The notes under the pieces are model-generated. The model had not been told where the DNA came from. It saw only the letters and a list, made by a program, of their open reading frames with translations, and did no database searches. A DNA stretch of 15,501 nt from an uncultured Actinoplanes sp. (GTDB taxonomy: Bacteria > Actinomycetota > Actinomycetes > Mycobacteriales > Micromonosporaceae), in the NCBI GenBank assembly GCA_934667465.1, contig CAKUMG010000039.1:1-15501 (forward strand). Reading direction: 5' to 3'. The position numbers and the translations under genes were made by a program. Shown piece by piece: positions 7,195-12,505 of this stretch (position 1 is its first letter; the number at the start of each line of letters is the position of its first letter).

Positions 7195-7201
7195 GATCCC
7201 C

Positions 7202-7705
7202 ATGATCGAGTCTGGACCGCGCGATTCCCGATACGCGGCGGGGGCCGCAGCCGGGGCACCCCAGCGACACGGCCCGCACCGCCGGCCCTCCGCCGAGGCG
7301 ATGCAGATCGTCCAGCGCACCGCGGCGCAGGTCGCCGACCGCCCGGTCGCCCTCGCCGAGGCCTTCTACAGCCACCTGTTCCAGATGGCCCCCGGCGTGC
7401 GCGGCATGTTCCCGGCCGACATGACGGCGCAGAACGAGAAGCTCTGCCGCGCGCTGCTCGACGGCATCCGGGCGCTGACCGAGCCGGAGCGCTACGCCAC
7501 CGACATGGAGCGCATGCTCGGCATGCTCGGCAAGCAGCACGCGCGCTACTACCAGGTCCAGCCGGAGCACTACCCGTACGTCGGTCATGCCCTGGTGCGT
7601 GCCGTGCGTGACCTCACCGGCGACTGGACCGTCCAGACCAGCTCGGCCTGGATCTGGGTCTACGACTGGATGAGCGCGCACATGCTCGGCGAGCACGCAC
7701 GCTGA
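7202..7705 (+). CDS. Single-domain globin (flavohaemoglobin-type globin without reductase)
   Basis: 167 residues. After a 30-residue basic, Ala/Gly-rich N-terminus comes one globin domain (about 31-165). Key positions align with the haem pocket of flavohaemoglobins: Tyr56 (B10, AFYSHLF), Gln77 (E7, TAQNEKL) and the proximal His113 (F8, GKQHARYYQVQPEHYPYVG). The FAD/NAD reductase domain of a true flavohaemoglobin is absent, so an external electron donor would be needed. A Tyr B10 / Gln E7 pocket suits O2 binding and NO dioxygenation (NO plus O2 to nitrate). The gene is convergent with a nitric oxide synthase, which makes NO detoxification or NO buffering a likely job. Start at 7202 is favoured by the -10 spacing; 7163 would add 13 residues. 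Confidence 0.9.
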   Translation: MIESGPRDSRYAAGAAAGAPQRHGPHRRPSAEAMQIVQRTAAQVADRPVALAEAFYSHLFQMAPGVRGMFPADMTAQNEKLCRALLDGIRALTEPERYATDMERMLGMLGKQHARYYQVQPEHYPYVGHALVRAVRDLTGDWTVQTSSAWIWVYDWMSAHMLGEHAR

Positions 7706-7717
7706 ACTCCTCATGAG

Positions 7718-7747
7718 ACCCCGGCCCCCGCGCGCAGGGGCCGGGGT
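7718..7747. terminator. Bidirectional terminator between globin and NOS genes
   Basis: A perfect 11-bp stem ACCCCGGCCCC / GGGGCCGGGGT (7718-7728 with 7737-7747) has an 8-base loop. It lies 13 bases after the globin stop and four bases after the NOS stop on the other strand. T-runs are lacking on both sides, as is common in actinomycetes. Confidence 0.75.
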
Positions 7748-7750
7748 GGA

Positions 7751-9052
7751 TCAGATCGGGCAGCCGGGCGCGGTCTCGCGCAGGTCCGGCCGGTGGATCA
7801 GGGGCAGCTCGCCGGTGTCGGGCAGGCTCAGCTCGCCACCGTGGGCGGGGCAGCCCGCCGGGGGCTCCGGCACGATGCCCCGGGACAGCTTGGCGGCCGG
7901 CTCGTCGAGGTAGAAGTTCGGGCGCAGGTCGGCCTCGTGGTAGTACCGGTGGAAGACCGGCGTCGCGGCACCGGAGACCGGCGGCACGATCCAGCTCCAG
8001 TCGGCGGGCACGAGACGGCCCGCCTTCTCCTCCCGGGCGACGTGCTCGAGGAAGCGCTGCGACTCCGTGTGGTGGTCGGTCATCTTGACACCCGCCAGCT
8101 CGTACGAGTGCAGCACCGCCCGGTTCAGCTCGACCAGCGCGCGGTCGCGCCACAGCGTGGTCTCCCGGCTCGTGTCGAGGCCCAGCCGTTCGGCCACCAC
8201 GGGCAGCAGGTTGTAGCGGTCCTTGTCGGCCAGGTTCCGCGCGCCGATCTCGGTGCCCATGTACCAGCCGTTGAACGGGGCGAACGGATAGTGCACCCCG
8301 CCGATGGTCAGCCGCTGATTGCTGACGGCCGGCACCGCGTACCACCGCAGTCCCAGCTCCCCGAACCAGGAGTACTCCGGGTGCACGAGCGGCACCTCGA
8401 GCACCGCGCTCGGGGGCAGGTCGTAGAGCTGCACGCCCTGCTCCGGCGTCTCGATCGCCAGCGGCAGCACGTCGAACGGCGTGCCGGCGCCCTTCCAGCC
8501 ACGCGCCTCCATCGCCTCGGTGAACTCCACCAGCGCCGGGTCGCCGACCGTGCTGCCGCCGGGATAGCGGTAGCCGGCGTAGCGGACGAGCTGGTCGTTC
8601 CAGAGCCGGGGGTACGCCTTCCCGGGCGCGGCGGCCGGGAAGATGCTGATCACCGGGCGGATCGCGCCGCGACGCACGTGGCGGCCGCCGGGGCGCACGT
8701 CGGTGCCGCCCGCGATCTCCAGATGGCGGACCAGTCCCGCGTACATCTCGTTCGCGGTGTGACAGGTCCGCCGGTCCAGGACCATCAGGCTCTTCCAGTA
8801 GAGCCGCCCGATGCAGCGGCTCGCGTTGCGCCAGCCGAGCTTCGCGCCGTACGTCAGCTCCTCGATCGTGTGCACGTACGTCCCGGTGTCGGCGATCTCC
8901 GCCTGGACCGCGGCCAGCCGCGGCGCGACCGGGCCCGCGGACGGGTTCTCGGCATGGAACTGGAACAGGAAATCCTCGGCCTCACCGGGGTCGGCCGGAG
9001 CGGCCGTGTCCCACTCGGCGACAGGGTGGTCCCGATATCCGGGCGTGCCCAC
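7751..9052 (-). CDS. nos: Nitric oxide synthase oxygenase
   Basis: 433 residues. It oxidises L-arginine through N-hydroxyarginine to citrulline and NO, using haem and a reduced pterin. The haem-ligand Cys80 is in GWRNASRCIGR. The substrate-binding Glu268 is in FNGWYMGTEIGARN. The pterin/dimer Trp pair is in DWSWIVPP (352, 354). WNDQLVRYAGYRYPGG and LWRDRALVELNRAVLHS are also diagnostic. The reductase domain is absent, as in other bacterial NOS, and no reductase is nearby. The start is GTG at 9052, eight bases after a perfect GGAGGTGA; an in-frame GTG at 9064 would lie inside that Shine-Dalgarno. After the family's usual end (about residue 386) there is an extension of about 47 residues with two cysteines (GCPAHGG and PGCPI). 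Promoter, leader ORF and hairpins lie upstream. Confidence 0.95.
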   Translation of the reverse strand: MGTPGYRDHPVAEWDTAAPADPGEAEDFLFQFHAENPSAGPVAPRLAAVQAEIADTGTYVHTIEELTYGAKLGWRNASRCIGRLYWKSLMVLDRRTCHTANEMYAGLVRHLEIAGGTDVRPGGRHVRRGAIRPVISIFPAAAPGKAYPRLWNDQLVRYAGYRYPGGSTVGDPALVEFTEAMEARGWKGAGTPFDVLPLAIETPEQGVQLYDLPPSAVLEVPLVHPEYSWFGELGLRWYAVPAVSNQRLTIGGVHYPFAPFNGWYMGTEIGARNLADKDRYNLLPVVAERLGLDTSRETTLWRDRALVELNRAVLHSYELAGVKMTDHHTESQRFLEHVAREEKAGRLVPADWSWIVPPVSGAATPVFHRYYHEADLRPNFYLDEPAAKLSRGIVPEPPAGCPAHGGELSLPDTGELPLIHRPDLRETAPGCPI

Positions 9053-9060
9053 GGGTCGCC

Positions 9061-9129
9061 TCACCTCCCGTCCGGAGCGCGGCGCCGGACCTGGACGGGT
9101 GGCACTAGGGGAAACGCGGTCCCGAACAT
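9061..9129 (-). CDS. 22-residue leader ORF of the NOS gene
   Basis: An ATG at 9129 lies five bases after the -10 of the NOS promoter and opens a 22-codon frame. The peptide is rich in Pro, Val and Arg: codons 15-17 are three consecutive Arg (CGG CGC CGC) and codon 22, the last, is the rare Arg codon AGG. Its TGA (9063-9061) forms the final three bases of the NOS Shine-Dalgarno GGAGGTGA, and NOS starts eight bases later in another frame. This geometry would couple leader translation to NOS initiation. It may also be a chance frame. Its significance rests on the promoter spacing and the Arg codons upstream of an arginine-consuming enzyme. Confidence 0.45.
   Translation of the reverse strand: MFGTAFPLVPPVQVRRRAPDGR
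9064..9102 (-). promoter_or_regulatory. Mutually exclusive RNA hairpins over the NOS ribosome binding site
   Basis: Structure B pairs CCACCCGTCC (9102-9093) with GGACGGGAGG (9073-9064): nine pairs and one A-A mismatch, hiding the core of the NOS Shine-Dalgarno. Structure A pairs GTCCGG (9090-9085) with CCGGAC (9075-9070), six pairs and a 9-base loop, leaving the Shine-Dalgarno free. Both need bases 9070-9073, so only one can form. The three adjacent Arg codons of the leader ORF sit in the last codon of the left arm and the loop of A. Confidence 0.4.
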
Positions 9130-9134
9130 GATCG

Positions 9135-9164
9135 ACGCTAGGTTCGTCCCCCGATGGGCGTCAA
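9135..9164 (-). promoter_or_regulatory. NOS promoter
   Basis: On the minus strand TTGACG (9164-9159) and TAGCGT (9140-9135) are separated by 18 bases. This is a good match to a housekeeping sigma -35/-10 pair. Transcription would begin at or near the leader ATG at 9129. Confidence 0.65.
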
Positions 9165-9176
9165 TGCGACCTTGAT

Positions 9177-9193
9177 CACGATCGTCGATCGTG
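9177..9193. promoter_or_regulatory. Inverted repeat upstream of the NOS promoter, candidate operator
   Basis: CACGATC GTC GATCGTG is a perfect 7-bp inverted repeat with a 3-base spacer. It ends 12 bases upstream of the NOS -35, so its centre is roughly 55 bases before the predicted NOS transcription start. That position suits an activator or dual regulator. It lies in the divergent gap shared with the acyltransferase gene, about 130 bases before that gene. Confidence 0.45.
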
Positions 9194-9269
9194 CCAAACG
9201 CTTGCGCCGGCAGCCCGGAAGTGACGCACCTCCGACCGTTCGGATCATCTGCTGCCTCCGGAGATCCAC

Positions 9270-9275
9270 TACTCT
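9270..9275 (+). promoter_or_regulatory. Possible -10 of the acyltransferase gene
   Basis: TACTCT fits TANNNT and lies 42 bases before the TTG start. No -35 at 17-18 bases is recognisable, so this is weak. Confidence 0.25.
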
Positions 9276-9317
9276 CGGTGAGTTTGGCGGATCGGGCAAC
9301 CGAGGGAGCGTGGGCTT

Positions 9318-10430
9318 TTGACCAGCATTGCCGGTGCCAAGTCGCCCGCGCGTGACGGGTATTTCGATACTCTGCGTGCCGTTGCCATCGTCCGGGTGGT
9401 CGCATACCACGCCTTCCACTACGCGGTGCTCGCCCTGGTCTTCCCCTCGATGGGCGTGATGTTCGCCCTGGGTGGCTCGCTGATGGCGAGCTCGCTCGAC
9501 CGGTCGAAGGGCAGCACGGTGATCCGCGGGCGCGTCCGGCGCCTGCTTCCTGCGCTCTGGGTCATGGGCCTGGTCCTGGTGCCCCTGATGCTCGTCAGCG
9601 ACTGGGGACACCGGCCGTTCTGGCCCGGGCTGCTGCTCTGGATCGTGCCGCTGGCCACGCCGCCCGCAGGTCACGGAGGTGGTGATGTCGCTGCCGAGGG
9701 TGCCGGAGTCCTGTGGTACTTGTCCACATACCTCTGGCTCGTGCTGTTGTCTCCGCTGCTGCTCCGTCTCTACCGGAAGCAGCGGATTCTGACGATCGTC
9801 GTGCCCCTGATTGCGCTGGCGCTGCTGCACAACGAACCACTGACTACGGGGAGCAGCACGGTCACTACCGCAGGTTACGTGCTGACTTTCCTGCCGTGCT
9901 GGCTGCTCGGCTTCGCCCACCGCGACGCCGATCTGCGCAAGATCCGGCCGGCGGTGGTGTACCCGCTGGCGGCGCTCTGCATGGTGGCCGGGCTCGGCTG
10001 GGTCCTCGGTCATCCTGGCCCCGGCGGGCTGGACCTCGTGCCGTACCCGCTCGCCCACGCGCTCTACTCGATGGGCTTCGTCCTCGCCCTGCTGCGGGTC
10101 AGCCCGCCGATGGGGTGGCTGGCCCGGCTGCCGCTGCTGCAGCGGATCGTCGCCGCGCTCAACAACCGGGCCGTCACGATCTATCTGTGGCACAACGTGG
10201 TGATCACCGTCGCGATCCTGGCCGGGGACCGCCTCGAGCTGTGGGGGCTGCGCCAGGGCGCGGTGATCTACCTGGTGTTCACGGCGATCGCGCTGCTGCT
10301 GCTGGCCACGACGGTGCTGGCGCTGGGGTGGGTCGAGGACCTGGCGGCGCGGCGCCGGCCACGGCTGCGGCCGTGGCCGGTCCCTGCTCCCGCTCCCGCT
10401 CCCGGCGCTCTTACGAGAACTGCGGCATGA
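9318..10430 (+). CDS. Acyltransferase 3 family membrane protein
   Basis: 370 residues with about ten transmembrane helices, the OafA/acyltransferase-3 pattern. These enzymes transfer acyl groups across the cytoplasmic membrane to sugars, polysaccharides or lipids. The N-terminal block DGYFDTLRAVAIVRVVAYH carries the family Arg-x10-His (Arg20, His31), with His31 the presumed catalytic residue. LWYLSTYLWLVLLSPLLLRL and TIYLWHNVVI are further family blocks. The start is TTG at 9318 after GAGGGAG; the nearby GTG at 9311 meets a stop after two codons. The cytoplasmic tail (about 345-370) is odd. It contains a Pro-Ala repeat from three copies of a 6-base unit, then ends TRTAA within a duplicated 28-bp element. 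The acceptor is unknown; the neighbours do not point to a polysaccharide cluster. Confidence 0.9.
   Translation: MTSIAGAKSPARDGYFDTLRAVAIVRVVAYHAFHYAVLALVFPSMGVMFALGGSLMASSLDRSKGSTVIRGRVRRLLPALWVMGLVLVPLMLVSDWGHRPFWPGLLLWIVPLATPPAGHGGGDVAAEGAGVLWYLSTYLWLVLLSPLLLRLYRKQRILTIVVPLIALALLHNEPLTTGSSTVTTAGYVLTFLPCWLLGFAHRDADLRKIRPAVVYPLAALCMVAGLGWVLGHPGPGGLDLVPYPLAHALYSMGFVLALLRVSPPMGWLARLPLLQRIVAALNNRAVTIYLWHNVVITVAILAGDRLELWGLRQGAVIYLVFTAIALLLLATTVLALGWVEDLAARRRPRLRPWPVPAPAPAPGALTRTAA
10355..10380. repeat. 11-bp perfect inverted repeat inside the 3' end of the acyltransferase gene
   Basis: CCGGCCACGGC / GCCGTGGCCGG with a 4-base spacer (TGCG). It is in the region encoding the basic tail of the acyltransferase and about 70-90 bases beyond the stop of the convergent oxidoreductase gene, so it could act as that gene's terminator. 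Confidence 0.55.
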
Positions 10431-10475
10431 CGTCCTGGGCTTCGCTCACGAGAACTGCGGGATGACGTCCTGGGC
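10413..10475. repeat. 28-bp direct duplication at convergent gene ends
   Basis: The 28 bases at 10413-10440 recur at 10448-10475 with one difference (C at 10426, G at 10461); seven bases separate the copies. On the plus strand the copies encode TRTAA-stop and the equivalent TRTAG-stop; the first ends the acyltransferase. On the minus strand they encode QDVMPQFS-stop and QDVIPQFS-stop; the second ends the F420-dependent oxidoreductase. One copy therefore came from the 3' end of the oxidoreductase gene. Confidence 0.9.
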
Positions 10476-11327
10476 GAAGCGCTGCATGGGCTCGTGGTCG
10501 TAGGCCACGCGAGGCACGTACACGATGACGTAGTCCGCACCGGCCTCGGCGAGCTGCTCCACCTTCGCCGTGACCTGCGCCGAGGAGGCCGTCAGGTCGA
10601 GCTCCAGGCTCGTCGACTTGATGATGCTGTCGTAGTCGCGGCCGAGCGCCTCGCAGTGCCCCTTGAGCACGCCCAGCTTGTGCCGGATGATCTCGGGGTC
10701 GCCGTTGCCGACGTTGCACGCGTTCGCGTACTGCGCGACGAGCTTGAGGGTGACCTTCTCGCCGCCGCCGCCGAGCCAGAACGACGGGTGCGGCTTGCGC
10801 ACGCCCTTGGGCTCGTTGATCGGGCCGTCGATCCGGTAGTGCCGCCCCTCGAAGACCGGCCGGTCCTCGGTCCACATCTTGTGCACGATCTGGACGGCCT
10901 CGCGGAACTCGCCCATCCGCTGCGGGACGTCCTTCCACTCGTAGCCGTACGCCTTCCACTCGTGCTCGTACCAGCCGGCGCCGAGCCCGGCGTAGAGCCG
11001 CCCGTTGCTGGCCACGTCGACCGTCGAGGCGATCTTGGCGTACAGCGACGGCTGGCGGTAGCCGTTGCAGCCGACCATCTGGCCGATGTTGACCCGAGAC
11101 GTGTCGCGGGCGAGGGTGGCGCTGACCGTCCACGCCTCGAAGACGGTGTTCATGGTCGGCTCGGGCACGGTGTGGAAGTGGTCGTAGACCCAGACCGAGT
11201 CCCACGGCCCCGCGTCGGCGAGCCGGGCGACAGCCGTCATCGCCTCGTACTGCTCGACCGGGTCCGCGATCTCGACCAGGTCCATCTTCCAGCCCTGCGG
11301 GACGAACAATCCGAAACGTACGCTCAT
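10446..11327 (-). CDS. LLM-class F420-dependent oxidoreductase
   Basis: 293 residues of the luciferase-like monooxygenase fold (TIM barrel). It should be a cytoplasmic enzyme using coenzyme F420 rather than FMN. Typical blocks are RFGLFVPQG (4-12), WDSVWVYDHFHTVPEP (42-57), SNGRLYAGLGAGWYEHEW (107-124), the PHPSFWLGGGGEKVTLKL stretch (183-200) and the C-terminal block ADYVIVYVPR. The ATG at 11327 lies six bases after TAGCGT and has no Shine-Dalgarno. The C-terminal QDVIPQFS is the usual family ending and is duplicated just after the stop. The substrate is unknown. Confidence 0.93.
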   Translation of the reverse strand: MSVRFGLFVPQGWKMDLVEIADPVEQYEAMTAVARLADAGPWDSVWVYDHFHTVPEPTMNTVFEAWTVSATLARDTSRVNIGQMVGCNGYRQPSLYAKIASTVDVASNGRLYAGLGAGWYEHEWKAYGYEWKDVPQRMGEFREAVQIVHKMWTEDRPVFEGRHYRIDGPINEPKGVRKPHPSFWLGGGGEKVTLKLVAQYANACNVGNGDPEIIRHKLGVLKGHCEALGRDYDSIIKSTSLELDLTASSAQVTAKVEQLAEAGADYVIVYVPRVAYDHEPMQRFAQDVIPQFS

Positions 11328-11333
11328 GGGGGC

Positions 11334-11339
11334 ACGCTA
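11334..11339 (-). promoter_or_regulatory. Candidate -10 of the F420-dependent oxidoreductase gene (leaderless)
   Basis: TAGCGT on the minus strand ends six bases before the ATG at 11327. It is the same hexamer as the NOS -10. Confidence 0.45.
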
Positions 11340-11361
11340 TCGCCTGCCCCCTTGTCCGGCT

Positions 11362-11610
11362 CTATGGGCGGGCGTTCGCCCGCAGGGTGGTCAGGCCGCG
11401 GGCGCGGACGAGCGCGTGCCGCTTGCCGATCTCGCGGCCGTCGGCGGTGACCTCGACGCCGTCCACCTCGTACCAGGTGTCGTCGTCGTAGCGCACCGGG
11501 CGGTTCCAGTCGACCCGGACGACCCGCATGCGCAGGGTGCCGAGCCCGAACCGGTACTCCGTCTCGAGGAACGAGGTGATCGGTCCCATGGGGCCTCTGT
11601 TGCGGTCCAT
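11362..11610 (-). CDS. Small hypothetical protein, 82 residues
   Basis: A short, soluble, charged protein beginning MDRNRGPMGP and ending LTTLRANARP. It has no membrane segment, signal peptide or motif I recognise. The predicted strands around RMRVVRVDW, TWYEVDGVEV and KRHALVRARG suggest a small beta-rich fold. The ATG at 11610 has GGGAGGG six bases upstream, a strong ribosome binding site, and codon use is normal for the window. It lies 34 bases upstream of the oxidoreductase gene on the same strand. They may be co-transcribed, though the latter has its own candidate -10. Confidence 0.7.
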   Translation of the reverse strand: MDRNRGPMGPITSFLETEYRFGLGTLRMRVVRVDWNRPVRYDDDTWYEVDGVEVTADGREIGKRHALVRARGLTTLRANARP

Positions 11611-11683
11611 CAGGCCCTCCCTAAGCCACCTTCTGCTTACCGTGCGTCAACGTCCGGTTCAGCATGGGCAGCGTCGTGCGCCG

Positions 11684-11715
11684 ATGCAAGCCCGCATGCA
11701 CGTGCATATGCAAGC
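11684..11715. promoter_or_regulatory. Palindrome flanked by direct repeats, candidate operator
   Basis: ATGCACGTGCAT (11696-11707) is a perfect 12-bp palindrome. It is flanked by two identical ATGCAAGC octamers at 11684-11691 and 11708-11715, giving four ATGCA/TGCA(T) cores in 32 bases. It is in the 226-base divergent gap between the small hypothetical gene and the HD-domain gene. That gap is AT-richer than its surroundings and otherwise shows no recognisable motif. Confidence 0.45.
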
Positions 11716-11836
11716 GGACGGCCAAAATGGAAAGATCGGACAATCGCGCTGACCGTTCGGACGATCCGGCGCCTCGTTTCCTGGCGGGCAAGATTGACTT
11801 CAGCTTCCGTTCACCTGGGAGGGTCACGATCGCCGC

Positions 11837-12460
11837 ATGACGGTACGCGCGCAGGTCCTCGTCACCGCCGCCCGCGAGACGGCGTACGGCCTGATCGGTG
11901 GCATGGGTGACCGCTGGCGGCACAGCGCCGGCGTGGCGGAGCGGGCCGCCGAGCTGGCCGGCCCCCTCGGCCTGGACCCCGAGATCCTGGTGTCCGCCGC
12001 CTGGCTGCACGACGTCGGCTACGCCGCCCCGATCGCGGCCACCGGCTTCCATCCCCTCGACGGCGCCGACCACCTCGCCGGCCGCGGCTGGCCCCTGTCG
12101 ATCGCCGCCCGCGTCGCGCACCACTCCGGCGCCCGGTTCGTCGCGGCGGCGCGGGGGCTCGCGGACAAGCTGGCCGCCTACGACTACGACGAGGACCTGC
12201 TCTCCGACGCGCTCACCTACGCGGACCAGACCGTGGGCCCGCGCGGCGACCGGGTGGACGCCACGTCCCGGCACGAGGAGATGCTGCTGCGCCACGGGCC
12301 GGGGTCGGTCAACGCGCGGGTCGACCACCTGCGCGGGCCCTACCTGCACGAGGTCGCCACCCGCGTCGAGGCGATACTGAGCGCCCGTCATCGCGCCGGT
12401 GCCGGCACCGGCGCCCTCGGGGTGCGCGCCCTCGGGGTGAGCGCCCTCGGGGTCGCCTGA
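11837..12460 (+). CDS. HD-domain metal-dependent phosphohydrolase
   Basis: 207 residues. Residues about 26-132 form an HD domain with the ligands His29 (RWRHSAGVAERA), His58-Asp59 (AAWLHDVGYA), His95-His96 (VAHHSG) and Asp130 (LTYADQTV). HD proteins of this size hydrolyse phosphate esters of nucleotides or signalling nucleotides. Which one cannot be read from sequence. The C-terminal tail contains three copies of an ALGV repeat encoded by a 15-bp tandem repeat. The ATG is preceded by GGGAGGG at too great a distance (about 13 bases), while CACGAT ends six bases before it, so leaderless initiation is possible. The alpha/beta hydrolase gene starts 45 bases downstream on the same strand. Confidence 0.88.
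   Translation: MTVRAQVLVTAARETAYGLIGGMGDRWRHSAGVAERAAELAGPLGLDPEILVSAAWLHDVGYAAPIAATGFHPLDGADHLAGRGWPLSIAARVAHHSGARFVAAARGLADKLAAYDYDEDLLSDALTYADQTVGPRGDRVDATSRHEEMLLRHGPGSVNARVDHLRGPYLHEVATRVEAILSARHRAGAGTGALGVRALGVSALGVA
12411..12455 (+). repeat. 15-bp tandem repeat, three copies, at the 3' end of the HD gene
   Basis: Three units share the first 13 bases GCGCCCTCGGGGT and differ only in the last two (GC, GA, CG). The period is a multiple of three, so copy-number change would lengthen or shorten the protein tail without a frameshift. Confidence 0.9.
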
Positions 12461-12505
12461 GCCCTGCCTCTGGCCCGCGCGGTCCCCGGGTGGCATGCTG
12501 GCCGC

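Noticed and set aside
7086..7201. A possible structured leader or riboswitch before the globin gene
   Set aside because: The hairpins are short, no known riboswitch core is recognisable, and the -10 at 7189 implies these bases are upstream of the transcript.
7793..9175. A 460-codon plus-strand open frame opposite the NOS gene
   Set aside because: NOS is certain on the other strand. The plus frame has no start signal and a composition typical of antisense frames.
9272..9306. CTCTCGGT / ACCGAGGG hairpin that could hide the acyltransferase Shine-Dalgarno
   Set aside because: The stem needs a wobble pair and a 19-base loop. If the -10 at 9270 is right, the left arm would not be in the transcript.
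9061..9405. A 114-codon minus-strand ORF that includes the NOS leader frame
   Set aside because: Its 5' part overlaps the acyltransferase start and the NOS promoter and has no coding pattern. Only the last 22 codons, after the NOS -10, are retained as the leader candidate.
9233..11761. The 11-mer GACCGTTCGGA at 9233 and again at 11751, both in divergent gaps
   Set aside because: A single short shared word in GC-rich intergenic DNA without symmetry or a common position relative to promoters. Consistent with chance.
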